A stretch of 64,000 nt of DNA from an uncultured Chloroflexota bacterium (GCA_937876225.1 CALFIC010000151.1:31973-95972), one strand, 5' to 3'. Counted from the first letter of the stretch, positions 25,553 to 34,181 are shown. Notes: generated by a model not told the origin, from the letters alone. Made by a program: numbers and translations.

Positions 25553-25906
25553 ATGAATATTGCCCTGTGGGTTGCACAAGCCATATTAGCGTTTATTTTT
25601 GGGATGGCAGGGTTCACCAAAACCTTCCAGCCCGACAAGGCCCGCGCCGCCTTCGATTGGGCCAAAGAAGCCCCTGTCAGTTTCATTCTTTTTATTGGTA
25701 TCACCGAAATCCTCGGCGTCATCGGCATTATCGTACCCTACGCCACGGGCATTCTGCCGTTCCTGACGGCCTGGGCAGCGATTGGCTTCGCCATCATCAT
25801 GGTGCTGGCCATGGTTGTCCATGCCCGCGAGCGTGACACCCGCGGCATCATCATGAATGTGGTCTTTTTCGCCTTGTCACTTGCAGTAGCTTACGGGCGC
25901 TGGTAA
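25553..25906 (+). CDS. DoxX-like membrane protein
   Basis: 117 aa with four predicted helices: NIALWVAQAILAFIFGMAGFTKTF, FILFIGITEILGVIGIIVPY, FLTAWAAIGFAIIMVLAMV and IIMNVVFFALSLAVAYGRW. This is the DoxX/DoxX-like layout, with GMAGFTK in helix 1 and EILGVIG in helix 2. Members are small integral membrane proteins linked to redox or respiratory functions, mostly uncharacterised. The ATG at 25553 follows GGAGG. It stands just behind the ileS terminator and may rely on read-through or an unrecognised promoter. Confidence 0.75.
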   Translation: MNIALWVAQAILAFIFGMAGFTKTFQPDKARAAFDWAKEAPVSFILFIGITEILGVIGIIVPYATGILPFLTAWAAIGFAIIMVLAMVVHARERDTRGIIMNVVFFALSLAVAYGRW

Positions 25907-25951
25907 TTCCCTACACCCAACCGGCAATCATGCATGGTTGGGTGTCTCTTT

Positions 25952-25997
25952 TTGACAAAACTAATATTATTAGTTTATAGTCTATGTATATTAGTTT
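25952..25997 (+). promoter_or_regulatory. Promoter with TetR-type operator
   Basis: TTGACA (25952-25957) is followed by a -10 near 25975-25981. The spacer holds a perfect 8-bp inverted repeat, AAACTAAT-ATT-ATTAGTTT (25958-25976). A third half-site, ATTAGTTT, lies at 25990-25997. A TetR-family gene is the second gene of the operon, so repression by its product is likely. Confidence 0.72.
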
Positions 25998-26021
25998 TAA
26001 TCAAAAAAGGGAGTGATGACG

Positions 26022-26720
26022 ATGAAAGTCCAGCAATATGGGGAGTATTTGTGGCAGGTACGGAGCCCATGGTTCCCCGTCAATGCCTATCTGGTGCGTG
26101 AATCAGACGGTTTTACCGTCATCGACAGTCTGCTCAGCGCCAGCGATGGTGACGCCATACAAGCGCTGGCACACAAATTGGGCGGTGAGATTACGCGGAT
26201 TGTGTTGACCCACGGGCACATGGATCACATCGGTGGCTTCGACCGCTTGCATGCCATCGCTCCCCACGCCGAGGTCATTGTGGGGGCACGTGAGGCGCGT
26301 TTTCTGGCGGGCGATCTGCAATTAGATGCCAGTGAGCAATCCTCGCCGTTGCGCGGCGGCTACACCAAGGTACAAACACAGCCCACGCGCCTGGTGGCGG
26401 CCAACGACATGATTGGCTCGTTGCGGGTCCTCGCAACACCAGGGCATACCCCCGGGCATCTGAGTTTTTTTGACACCCGTGACGCAACCATCATTACCGG
26501 CGATGCCTTGCATACCGTCGGGCGGGTCACAATTACCAGTGAGCTTTATTGGAAGTTCCCCTTCCCAGCCACGGCCACCTGGAGCAAACCCCACGCCAAC
26601 GCGAGTGTGGCCCAGATCGCCGCACTTAAGCCGAGCCGGCTGGCACCTGGGCATGGATCAGTGGTTGCCGACCCGGCCGGCCAATTAGCAGCGGCGTTGG
26701 CGCGTGTGCAAGGGCAATAA
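26022..26720 (+). CDS. Metallo-beta-lactamase-fold hydrolase
   Basis: 232 aa. The metal-binding motif HGHMDHIGG is present (HxHxDH), followed by TPGHTPGHLSFFD (third His) and ITGDAL (bridging Asp), with a C-terminal PGHGS. The zinc site is therefore complete. The family includes lactonases, glyoxalase II and quorum-quenching enzymes; the substrate is unknown. The ATG at 26022 follows AAGGGAG by 8 bp. The next gene, a TetR regulator, starts 2 bp after its stop, so the hydrolase probably acts on a compound sensed by that regulator. Confidence 0.88.
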   Translation: MKVQQYGEYLWQVRSPWFPVNAYLVRESDGFTVIDSLLSASDGDAIQALAHKLGGEITRIVLTHGHMDHIGGFDRLHAIAPHAEVIVGAREARFLAGDLQLDASEQSSPLRGGYTKVQTQPTRLVAANDMIGSLRVLATPGHTPGHLSFFDTRDATIITGDALHTVGRVTITSELYWKFPFPATATWSKPHANASVAQIAALKPSRLAPGHGSVVADPAGQLAAALARVQGQ

Positions 26721-26722
26721 CC

Positions 26723-27280
26723 ATGGCCCGCGGCATTACCCGCCCCCAGGTGATTGATTGTGCGGCGACACTGGTCAACACCCAAGGCTTCGCAGCCTTG
26801 AGTTTGGCACAGATTGCCAGCCAAACCGGCATCAAAGTGCCGTCACTTTACAATTATGTGACTGGCATCGACGATGTGCGTCTGGCCTTGGCCACCCGTG
26901 GCGCCCAAGAAATCCTCGCCGTGGTGGTGCATGCCGCCGTAGGCCGCGCCGGTGGCGATGCGATTATGGCGGTAGCACTGGCCTACCGCGCCTATATTGT
27001 GCACAACCCAGGGGTGTATACAGCGACGATTCAAACCAATAATCCCGACCCGGTGTTTCAGCATGCCAATGGGGAATTACTCCGAGTGCTCACCCAAATC
27101 CTCGCACCCTACCACTTGTCAGCGCAGGATTTGATTCATGCGCTACGTGGATTGCGCAGCTTGGTACATGGCTTTGCGACGATCGAAATCAGCGATGGCT
27201 TTGGCATGCCCGTCGACCTCGATGTGAGTTTTGTCCAGATGGTGCAGACGTTTATTGGGGGACTTACGCGTGTGGCGTGA
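26723..27280 (+). CDS. TetR-family regulator with WHG-type effector domain
   Basis: 185 aa. The N-terminal HTH comprises VIDCAATLVNTQGFAALSLAQIA then SQTGIKVPSLYNYVTGID, where SLYNYV is the recognition helix of the TetR fold. The ligand domain contains ALAYRAYIVHNPGVYTATIQ and LHALRGLRSLVHGFATIE-like helices seen in WHG-domain members. It should act as a dimeric repressor released by a small hydrophobic ligand. It is the second gene after the hydrolase, with an operator in the shared promoter, and its gene ends at a bidirectional terminator. Confidence 0.86.
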   Translation: MARGITRPQVIDCAATLVNTQGFAALSLAQIASQTGIKVPSLYNYVTGIDDVRLALATRGAQEILAVVVHAAVGRAGGDAIMAVALAYRAYIVHNPGVYTATIQTNNPDPVFQHANGELLRVLTQILAPYHLSAQDLIHALRGLRSLVHGFATIEISDGFGMPVDLDVSFVQMVQTFIGGLTRVA

Positions 27281-27298
27281 GGGTTTGACACACAAAAA

Positions 27299-27333
27299 CA
27301 TGCCCTAGTATTGCGTTGCAATACTAGGGCATG
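27299..27333. terminator. Bidirectional terminator (TetR gene and tRNA-Gly)
   Basis: A perfect 15-bp stem (CATGCCCTAGTATTG, loop CGTTG). On the minus strand it is followed by TTTTTG, 6 bp after the tRNA-Gly 3' end; on the plus strand it ends the hydrolase-TetR operon. Confidence 0.88.
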
Positions 27334-27339
27334 TCGGTT

Positions 27340-27413
27340 TGGTACGGGAGGAGAGAATCGAACTCTCGACATGAGCTTGGAAGGCTCCTACGTTACCACT
27401 ACGCCACTCCCGC
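27340..27413 (-). tRNA. tRNA-Gly (anticodon TCC)
   Basis: 74 nt including an encoded CCA. The acceptor stem GCGGGAG pairs with CTCCCGT (terminal G-T wobble). The anticodon loop CTTCCAA holds TCC, and the T arm carries TTCGATTC. The closing pair of the anticodon stem is G-A, a mild irregularity. It reads GGA and GGG codons. Confidence 0.95.
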
Positions 27414-27471
27414 GTGTGTGATTGATACATTGTACGCAACTCAGTAGCCTACGTCAAACCCAAATCCAAAA

Positions 27472-27563
27472 TTGCAGAATCATGACGAATCAAGTATACT
27501 ATTAAACAGGAACGGCGGGGCTGTCTGTTATGCGTTAACTGAGAGTATCACTCTCAGTTTTGT
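27472..27563 (+). promoter_or_regulatory. greA promoter and leader hairpin
   Basis: TTGCAG (27472-27477), a 17-bp spacer and TATACT (27495-27500) form the promoter. In the ~105-nt leader a perfect 10-bp stem AACTGAGAGT-ATC-ACTCTCAGTT (27537-27559) is followed by TTTG, resembling an intrinsic terminator 48 bp before greA. This could attenuate greA. Confidence 0.65.
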
Positions 27564-27610
27564 TGTTGTATTTTGCTGTTCCACAGTGGATTGCAGAGGG
27601 GCACCATCTT

Positions 27611-28084
27611 ATGAGCGATCGCATTTATTATTTGACACCAGAAGGCAAAGCCAAACTCGAGGCCGAGTTGCGTGAACGCGAAACCGTGCTCCGGCGCGAA
27701 ATCGCCGAACGGATTAACCAAGCCAAAGAGCTCGGCGATATTTCTGAAAGTGGCGAATACGAAGACGCCAAAAAAGAATCTGGCTTCAATGAAGGCCGTG
27801 TCAAAGAAATCCGTGACATTTTGGCCCGCCATCAAATCATCGAAGACGAACCAGGCAACGTCAAAGAAATCCGGATCGGTTCGACCGTCACGATTCGCTA
27901 CGAAGGCGAAGACGAAGACGAAGAATACCGCATTGTCGGTAGTGCCGAATCAAATCCCGCCGAAGGGATGATTTCAAACGAATCACCCCTCGGGAGCGCC
28001 TTAATTGGCCGCAAAGTAAAAGACAAAGTGGTCATTCACGCACCGAGTGGCCCGATGAAGTGTGTGATTAAAGCCATTAAATAA
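27611..28084 (+). CDS. greA: Transcription elongation factor GreA
   Basis: 157 aa, normal length. The factor enters the secondary channel of RNA polymerase and stimulates cleavage of backtracked RNA. The N-terminal coiled coil (YYLTPEGKAKLEAELRERE) carries the GDISESGEYEDAKKESGF tip with the acidic residues needed for cleavage. The C-terminal FKBP-like domain contains GSTVTIRY, YRIVGSAESNPAEGMISNESPLGSAL and APSGPMKCVI. The ATG at 27611 follows GAGGGG. It heads a compact run with lysS 19 bp downstream. Confidence 0.95.
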   Translation: MSDRIYYLTPEGKAKLEAELRERETVLRREIAERINQAKELGDISESGEYEDAKKESGFNEGRVKEIRDILARHQIIEDEPGNVKEIRIGSTVTIRYEGEDEDEEYRIVGSAESNPAEGMISNESPLGSALIGRKVKDKVVIHAPSGPMKCVIKAIK

Positions 28085-28103
28085 TCATCAGATAAGGTGC
28101 ACC

Positions 28104-29576
28104 ATGGAACTCAACGAATTACAACAGCAACGTGCCGATAAACTCGCCCGCCTGCGTGCCGCCGGTATCGAAGGGTACCCGGCGCGCTCGCAACGCACCC
28201 ATGCCATCCCTGCGCTCCTCGCAGATTTCGATGCCATGATGACGCAGGGCGCGCAGGTGACGGTCGTCGGGCGCATCGTCGGCGCGCGCCGGATTATGGG
28301 CAAATTAGCCTTTGCCCACATCGAAGACGAACATGGTCGCATCCAGCTCTGGTTGAGCCGCGCCGAAGTGGGCGACGAATGGTTCGAGCGCTTCGCCAAC
28401 GACATCGACACCTTTGACATCATCCAAGCCAGCGGCTCATTACGCCGCACCAATGCCGGTGAAGCCTCGGTGTTTGTCAACCACATCGCCTTGCTCAGCA
28501 AAGCCATCAACCCCCCACCCGATAAATGGCACGGCCTGACCGACACCGAAGCCCGCTTGCGCGAGCGCTACCTCGACATGATTGTCAACCACGACGTGCG
28601 CGCCAACTTCCGCGTTCGGGCCCAGGTCATGCGCATGATGCGCAAAGTCCTCGACGAACGGGGCTTCCTCGAAGTCGAAACGCCCGTGCTCCAGCCCATC
28701 TACGGTGGTGCCACCGCACGGCCTTTTACCACCTTTCACAATCAACTCAAACAAGACCTCTACCTGCGGATTGCCGTCGAGCTCTACCTCAAACGCATGA
28801 TTGTAGGGGGCTTTGAACGGGTCTACGAAATCAGCAAAGTCTTCCGCAACGAAGGGGTCGACCGTACCCACAACCCCGAATTCACCATGATGGAATGCTA
28901 CCAAGCCTTTGGTGACTACAACGACATGATGGACTTGGTCGAAGACGTCTGTCGCCAAACTGCCATCCACCTCACCGGTAGCACCGTCATCCAATACCAA
29001 GAATACAGCATTGACTTCGGTCCCAAGTGGCAACGTATCTCCATCCCCGGGTCCATCCTCGAGCGTACCGGTATCGATGTGCTAGCGCTCAAAACCCACG
29101 AAGAACTCATCCGGGCCATCCGTGAGCGCAAGTTGCCCGTCGAAACCAAACCTAGTTGGGCCAAGCAAGTCGATGAATTGTTTAGCGAAATCATCCAACC
29201 CAGCTTGATCCAGCCCACCTTTATCGTCGACCACCCCGTCGAGCTGTCACCCCTCGCCAAACGCCACGCCCATGACCCCGCCATCACCGAACGCTTTGAA
29301 GCGATTGTGGCGGGGATGGAAATCGGCAACGGCTATAGCGAGCTCAATGACCCCTTTGACCAAGAACAACGCTTCCTTGGTCAACTCCAAGACCAAGCCA
29401 AAGGCGACGACGAAGCCCATCAGCTCGACAGCGACTACATCAACGCCCTGATGTATGGCATGCCCCCCACCGGCGGCCTGGGCATGGGGATCGACCGCAT
29501 GGCGATGGTCTTTGCCAATCAGTCGACCATCCGCGACGTCGTCGTATTCCCGCACCTGCGCCCCCGCGAAGGCTAG
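28104..29576 (+). CDS. lysS: Lysyl-tRNA synthetase (class II)
   Basis: 490 aa. It charges tRNA-Lys with lysine. The N-terminal OB-fold anticodon-binding domain (VTVVGRIVGARRIMGKLAFAHIEDEHG) precedes the class II core. Motif 1 lies around LDERGFLEVETPVLQPIYGGA, motif 2 is VYEISKVFRNEGVDRTHNPEFTMME and motif 3 is GLGMGIDRMAM. No T-box precedes it, unlike the ile and phe enzymes here. It belongs to the greA-lysS-birA run. Confidence 0.95.
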   Translation: MELNELQQQRADKLARLRAAGIEGYPARSQRTHAIPALLADFDAMMTQGAQVTVVGRIVGARRIMGKLAFAHIEDEHGRIQLWLSRAEVGDEWFERFANDIDTFDIIQASGSLRRTNAGEASVFVNHIALLSKAINPPPDKWHGLTDTEARLRERYLDMIVNHDVRANFRVRAQVMRMMRKVLDERGFLEVETPVLQPIYGGATARPFTTFHNQLKQDLYLRIAVELYLKRMIVGGFERVYEISKVFRNEGVDRTHNPEFTMMECYQAFGDYNDMMDLVEDVCRQTAIHLTGSTVIQYQEYSIDFGPKWQRISIPGSILERTGIDVLALKTHEELIRAIRERKLPVETKPSWAKQVDELFSEIIQPSLIQPTFIVDHPVELSPLAKRHAHDPAITERFEAIVAGMEIGNGYSELNDPFDQEQRFLGQLQDQAKGDDEAHQLDSDYINALMYGMPPTGGLGMGIDRMAMVFANQSTIRDVVVFPHLRPREG

Positions 29577-29589
29577 TTGGATTCCCATC

Positions 29590-29808
29590 ATGCCCACACA
29601 ATTCACCATTGAAGTCGAAAACCTGCCCCCCGTCGTCCAAGGTTGGCTCAAAGCCGCCAACCTTGGCGATCTCGACACCGTCGAATTGGTCTTTACCGAT
29701 CGTGAAGTGCTCCTGCGCAAACCACGCTCACAACCGTTGCGCCAATGGGCCGACCACGTCATCGACAAGTACGACAAAGCCTTCCGACGCCTGGCAGGAC
29801 TCGAATAA
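29590..29808 (+). CDS. Small AbrB-like protein, candidate antitoxin
   Basis: 72 aa. The N-terminal half (FTIEVENLPPVVQGW, LDTVELVFTDREVLLRKP) has the strand-loop pattern of swapped-hairpin AbrB-type antitoxins. The C-terminal half (WADHVIDKYDKAFRRLAG) is a charged helix of the kind that wraps a toxin. It starts 13 bp after lysS and ends 4 bp before a Doc-fold gene, the usual antitoxin-toxin order. The AbrB assignment rests on pattern only. Confidence 0.5.
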   Translation: MPTQFTIEVENLPPVVQGWLKAANLGDLDTVELVFTDREVLLRKPRSQPLRQWADHVIDKYDKAFRRLAGLE

Positions 29809-29812
29809 TCCC

Positions 29813-30205
29813 ATGCGCCTCAGCAAAACCCAAATCCTCGACTTCCATACCATCATCATCGAACGCTACGGCGGCCGCTTGGGCATCGCCTCGAGCGACG
29901 TCCTCGATGAGGTCCTCGCCACACCAGACAAAATCTTGTTTGGCTTCCCCTGCTACCTCACCCCCACCGCCAAAATCGCTGCCTTCATCTACAACCTCGT
30001 GCGCCAACAACCCTTTGTCAGCCACAACGAAACCACCGCACTGCTCGTGTTACTCTATTGGTGCGACAACAATGGGCTACAACTCGCGATTCCGCATGCC
30101 GAAATCGTCCAAGCTATCATGCCCCTCTATCACGCACCCGACGAAAGTACCTTTCACGAATGGTTACAAGCCAACCTCACCCCCAATGACAACATTCCCT
30201 TCTGA
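29813..30205 (+). CDS. Doc/Fic-fold protein with degenerate active site
   Basis: 130 aa. The sequence follows the Doc family closely: LDFHTIIIERYGGRLGIAS, VLDEVLATPDKILFG, then LTPTAKIAAFIYNLVRQQPF. The catalytic motif HPFxDGNKRT reads QPFVSHNETT, so the catalytic His, Gly, Lys and Arg are replaced. A Doc-type kinase/AMPylase activity is therefore unlikely. The gene lies 4 bp after an AbrB-like gene and its last 20 bp overlap birA, so it is locked into a housekeeping operon. It is best read as a retired toxin, possibly kept for another binding role. Assignment to the fold is fairly sure; function is unknown. Confidence 0.68.
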   Translation: MRLSKTQILDFHTIIIERYGGRLGIASSDVLDEVLATPDKILFGFPCYLTPTAKIAAFIYNLVRQQPFVSHNETTALLVLLYWCDNNGLQLAIPHAEIVQAIMPLYHAPDESTFHEWLQANLTPNDNIPF

Positions 30206-31010
30206 CCTTTCCCTCGCCCAGCTCCAGCCTCGGCTCACTACCCACGTGATTGGCCGTGAATTGGTGCGCCTCCACCACACCACCTCCACCAACGACATCG
30301 TCCGGGCTGCCGCCGCCAGCGGTCGCCCCGAGGGCTTGGTAGTACTGGCCGAGCACCAAACCCACGGCCGGGGCCAACATGGCCGGCAATGGAGCGATGT
30401 CCCTCACCAAAGCCTACTCTGCTCGCTCCTGCTCCGCCCCCGACATATCCCCGCCACCCACACCGCCAGCATCATCAATGCCTTTGTGGCGGTGCTCGCG
30501 CAAACCATTGCCCACGTCACCACCGCTCCTGTGCACATCAAATGGCCTAACGACATCGTCGTCATGGATGGCACCCAGCGCCGCAAATTGGCCGGCGTGC
30601 TGTGCGAAGCACGTATCGTGGCGCACCACATCGATTCCATCTGCATCGGCTGGGGCGTCAACGTCAATGCCCACCCCCAACACCACAGCGATGCCGTCGA
30701 TTTGGCCCGCTCTAGTAGCGCCATCAACGCATGGACCACCCAACCCGTCAGCCGCGCCGACATCCTCGTAGCCCAACTCAATGCCTTTGATCACGTCTAC
30801 CAGCAACTCCAACACGACCCCAGCGCCTACCAAGCGCACTGGCGGCAGTTGGTGCCCATCGTCGGCACTACCGTCACCATTACCCGTCACGACACCCAGC
30901 TCAGTGGCACCGTCACGCAGCTCAACGACGACGGCAGTATCATCGTCGCCACAGCCAATGGCAGTGCAGTGGTACATTCGGGCATCATTCAATTTGATTC
31001 ATTATTGTAA
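30186..31010 (+). CDS. birA: Biotin-[acetyl-CoA-carboxylase] ligase, no DNA-binding domain
   Basis: 274 aa. It activates biotin with ATP and attaches it to the carboxyl carrier protein. HHTTSTNDIVRAAA, VVLAEHQTHGRGQHGRQW (biotin/AMP loop GRGQxGR), IKWPNDIVV, KLAGVLCEA and IGWGVNVN are the class motifs. The C-terminal SH3-like domain includes GTTVTITRHDTQLSGTV. The N-terminal winged helix of bifunctional BirA is absent, so it is a ligase only. The ATG at 30186 is the first before the conserved core and overlaps the Doc-like gene by 20 bp. Confidence 0.92.
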   Translation: MTTFPSDLSLAQLQPRLTTHVIGRELVRLHHTTSTNDIVRAAAASGRPEGLVVLAEHQTHGRGQHGRQWSDVPHQSLLCSLLLRPRHIPATHTASIINAFVAVLAQTIAHVTTAPVHIKWPNDIVVMDGTQRRKLAGVLCEARIVAHHIDSICIGWGVNVNAHPQHHSDAVDLARSSSAINAWTTQPVSRADILVAQLNAFDHVYQQLQHDPSAYQAHWRQLVPIVGTTVTITRHDTQLSGTVTQLNDDGSIIVATANGSAVVHSGIIQFDSLL

Positions 31011-31409
31011 AAAACAGTGCGGCGATCACGTGAATTAGCACTTTTATAGGTTGGTTCGATTTCGCACATTTCATGGCAGGTGACAATCAGTGTACCAAGC
31101 CAAGATTTCGCTGTTTTATGCCCTGCAAATACCCAATACGACGGATGAGTATAGTCATATATTTCCATGAAATCAAGACGATTATTCGTACGTTCAGCAT
31201 AATATTCCCTAATCGAAAGTTGAATAATGGTGTAATTCCATGCTATACTCGCCTACAAGATGATATGAGTGAATATTCATCGCATTGTAATGCCTCACGG
31301 CTCGTATGATTCACCATATTGGGATAGACTAGATTAGTTAAATATTTTGTGTGTATGCCAAGTTTTTGTTTGGTACCATACATCCATTACATTTGGGAGC
31401 GCTGACTGC
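31011..31409. other. Intergenic region with promoter for the NlpC/P60 gene
   Basis: About 400 bp, relatively AT-rich. The best promoter is TTGAAT (31220-31225), an 18-bp spacer and TATACT (31244-31249), leaving a leader of ~155 nt. No clear terminator for birA and no convincing small gene are visible. Confidence 0.55.
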
Positions 31410-32996
31410 ATGGTCGATAATCCACGCCAAATACCACAAAACAACGCCGAACAACGTGAGCTCGTAGCCCGCGCCCAACGCCGTCGCCAAGATTTTGTGC
31501 GCGTTGATGGGATGACAAGTATCACCGACCGTATTCCCACACTCAATTCACTCATCACCCACCCAGAAGCATTACTCGAACGCATTCCTGCACGCGTGAT
31601 TATGCATATCTTGGTGATTGCGATTATTCCCCTTGCATTACTTGTAAGCCGCAGTAATATTGTCCAAGTAACCACAAATCCCGTCATCGCCACTACCAGC
31701 ACCACGAACGACTTCACCGTCGAAGTTGCTCCATTGACAACTGCACCCGGTGCCGAACAAGGTGACAATCCCATTTCCGAAAGCGAGGATCTCCCCGTCC
31801 CCTTGTCGGTCGTATCACGCAACCAAGTCATGTCACCCGTCGTAGTGCCCGTCACCGTGATGGTTGACCGTGCCTTTATGCGCAATGGTCCAGGCACAAA
31901 CTACGACCCCATTACGCGTGCAGATGCAGGCACTGCGCTCCAAGTTATCGGTAAATACGGTGACTGGTATCAAGTCCGTGAGCGTGTCGATACCCAAGTC
32001 TATTGGATGGCCGGTGAATTGCTGTCATTACCCGATAACGCAGCCACTACCATCTTTGATATTTTTGATAGTGAAGTCCCCCCGCCACCCCCACCCCGCC
32101 TGGCCAGCGTCCGTGAAGCTGGGTTGACCGTGCGTGACGGCCCCGGCAAAAACTACGTTGCCGTCACCACCCTCAACCTCAATGCCAACGTCGAATTAAT
32201 CGAGCGCTACCAAGATTGGTACCACATCGCCGTCGACAACAACACCGATGGCTGGGTGCGCGCCGACTTCCTCGATGCCTCACCCGATGTAGTCAAGCGC
32301 GTTATTAATGCCGAAACCATCCCCGACCCCTCACCCGATTTGGTAGGAATCATTACGGGTGATCAAGTCAATTTGCGCCGCGGTCCAGATTCACGCCACG
32401 CCAAAGTCGACATGGTCAACAAAGGACAACGCCTCGATTTGATCGGCAAATACAAAGACTGGATTCAGGTTAGCTTTAACCAAAAGAAAGCCTGGATTTT
32501 TAAAGACCTGATGAATGTCTCATCACACGTCCTACGCCGTGTCCCCAATACCACCGACTTCCCCGCCTTACCCGTTGCGCCAGTACGCTCCAAATACACC
32601 AATGTATCAACCAGCAGTGACGTCGCCAATATTGCCTTGCAATTTGTGGGCTATCGCTATGTCTGGGGCGGCACTACCCCCAAAAGCGGCTTCGATTGTA
32701 GTGGCTTAATGCTCTATGCCTTTAAGCAGGTCGGAGTGAATATCCCCCGCTTGGCGGCATCACAATTCAATGCCAGCAATGGTGTGCAGATTAACGGCCT
32801 CGAAAATCTCGCCCCTGGCGACATGATGTTTTTTGTGAGTACCAATGGTCGTCGTGGTATTTCGCACGTGTCAATGTATATCGGCGGTGGCAAAATGGTT
32901 CATGCCATGACACCACGCTACGGCGTCCAAGTCTCCAATATCTATGATAAGTATTGGTTAGACCATTATTACGGCGCGGTGCGGATCCGCCGCTAA
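31410..32996 (+). CDS. Membrane-anchored NlpC/P60 hydrolase with SH3 domains
   Basis: 528 aa. A cytoplasmic N terminus (~60 residues) precedes one transmembrane helix (VIMHILVIAIIPLALLV). A disordered linker follows, then three SH3-type repeats: FMRNGPGTNYDPITRADAG, LTVRDGPGKNYVAVTTL and VNLRRGPDSRHAKVDMV. The C-terminal NlpC/P60 domain has the nucleophile in FDCSGLMLYAF and histidines in RGISHVSMYIG and KMVHAM. It should cleave peptidoglycan stem peptides outside the membrane, with the SH3 domains binding the wall. The ATG at 31410 follows GGGAG. A strong terminator ends the gene. Confidence 0.9.
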   Translation: MVDNPRQIPQNNAEQRELVARAQRRRQDFVRVDGMTSITDRIPTLNSLITHPEALLERIPARVIMHILVIAIIPLALLVSRSNIVQVTTNPVIATTSTTNDFTVEVAPLTTAPGAEQGDNPISESEDLPVPLSVVSRNQVMSPVVVPVTVMVDRAFMRNGPGTNYDPITRADAGTALQVIGKYGDWYQVRERVDTQVYWMAGELLSLPDNAATTIFDIFDSEVPPPPPPRLASVREAGLTVRDGPGKNYVAVTTLNLNANVELIERYQDWYHIAVDNNTDGWVRADFLDASPDVVKRVINAETIPDPSPDLVGIITGDQVNLRRGPDSRHAKVDMVNKGQRLDLIGKYKDWIQVSFNQKKAWIFKDLMNVSSHVLRRVPNTTDFPALPVAPVRSKYTNVSTSSDVANIALQFVGYRYVWGGTTPKSGFDCSGLMLYAFKQVGVNIPRLAASQFNASNGVQINGLENLAPGDMMFFVSTNGRRGISHVSMYIGGGKMVHAMTPRYGVQVSNIYDKYWLDHYYGAVRIRR

Positions 32997-33018
32997 CCAG
33001 TCAGTTTCAGTCACGACA

Positions 33019-33049
33019 ACCGAGTGGGGCCTCTGCCCACTCGGTTTTT
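33019..33049 (+). terminator. Terminator after the NlpC/P60 gene
   Basis: A 10-bp stem (ACCGAGTGGG with CCCACTCGGT, loop of 7) followed by five T residues. Confidence 0.9.
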
Positions 33050-33113
33050 GATGCAGAGTCGCACATTTCTGTGTACACTATAGGCAATCAGTATCACGAG
33101 TAAAGGATAAACC

Positions 33114-34181
33114 ATGAAGGGTTTGATTTTGAGTGGTGGCAAGGGCACCCGCCTCCGTCCCATCACCTATACCAGTGCCAAACAACTCGTCCCGGTCGCC
33201 AACAAACCGGTGCTCTTCCGCGTCATCGAGACTATCCGTGACGCCGGTATCACTGATATTGGCATCATCGTCGGCGATACTGCCGCCGAAGTCCAAGCAG
33301 CCGTCGGCACTGGCGAGCGCTGGGGTGTCAACATCACCTACATCCAACAAGACGCACCGTCGGGGCTGGCCCACGCCGTCAAAATCGCCCATCCCTTCCT
33401 CGGTGACGACCGCTTTGTGATGTTCCTCGGCGACAACTGCATCCAAGGGGGCATCTCGGGGCTCATCCAACAATTCCAAAACAGCGATTACCACGCCCAA
33501 ATCGTCCTCAAAGAAGTCCCCAATCCCCGCTCATACGGCGTCGCCGAACTCAACCCCGATGGCAGTATTTTGCGCCTCGTCGAAAAACCCAAAGAGCCCA
33601 AATCCAACCTCGCCTTGGTGGGCATCTACATGTTCGACCACACCATCTGGGATGCCATCGACTCCATCAAACCGTCGTGGCGGGGCGAACTCGAAATCAC
33701 CGATGCCATCCAAGCCCTCGTCGATAGCCAAAAAACCGTCTTCCCCTACATTCATCGCGGCTGGTGGATCGACACCGGCAAAAAAGACGATATGCTCGAA
33801 GCCAATCGCCTCATCCTCGAAGAACTCACCGCCCAACAGCTCGGGAGCGTCGATGAGTCCTCACGCCTCATCGGCAAAGTCATCATCGAAGCGGGCGCCG
33901 AAGTCATCAATAGCACCATTCGCGGCCCGGCGATCATTGGCGAAGGCACCCGCATCGTCAATTCGTACGTTGGTCCGTTTACAGCGATTTATCATCACTG
34001 CACCATCCAAAATAGCGAAATCGAACATTCGATTGTACTCGAACACTGTAGCATCAATGACCTGCCCGGCCGCCTCTGCGACAGCCTCATCGGCCGCCAC
34101 GTCGAAGTATCGCGCTCGACGCTCCGCCCCAGCGCCTACCGCCTCGTACTCGGCGACCATAGCCACGTCGACGTATTGTAG
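33114..34181 (+). CDS. Glucose-1-phosphate thymidylyltransferase, long form
   Basis: 355 aa. The N-terminal nucleotidyltransferase domain has the signature LSGGKGTRLRPITYTSAKQ, then KPVLFRVIE, FLGDN, and EKPKEPKSNLALVGIYMF. The C-terminal ~110 residues form a left-handed beta-helix (GPAIIGEGTRIVNSYVG, IEHSIVLEHCSI). This two-domain form is the StrD/GraD-like type that makes dTDP-glucose from dTTP and glucose-1-phosphate for cell-surface or natural-product deoxysugars. An AAAGGA site precedes the ATG. No other dTDP-sugar gene is next to it. The stop codon runs straight into a palindrome. Confidence 0.88.
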   Translation: MKGLILSGGKGTRLRPITYTSAKQLVPVANKPVLFRVIETIRDAGITDIGIIVGDTAAEVQAAVGTGERWGVNITYIQQDAPSGLAHAVKIAHPFLGDDRFVMFLGDNCIQGGISGLIQQFQNSDYHAQIVLKEVPNPRSYGVAELNPDGSILRLVEKPKEPKSNLALVGIYMFDHTIWDAIDSIKPSWRGELEITDAIQALVDSQKTVFPYIHRGWWIDTGKKDDMLEANRLILEELTAQQLGSVDESSRLIGKVIIEAGAEVINSTIRGPAIIGEGTRIVNSYVGPFTAIYHHCTIQNSEIEHSIVLEHCSINDLPGRLCDSLIGRHVEVSRSTLRPSAYRLVLGDHSHVDVL

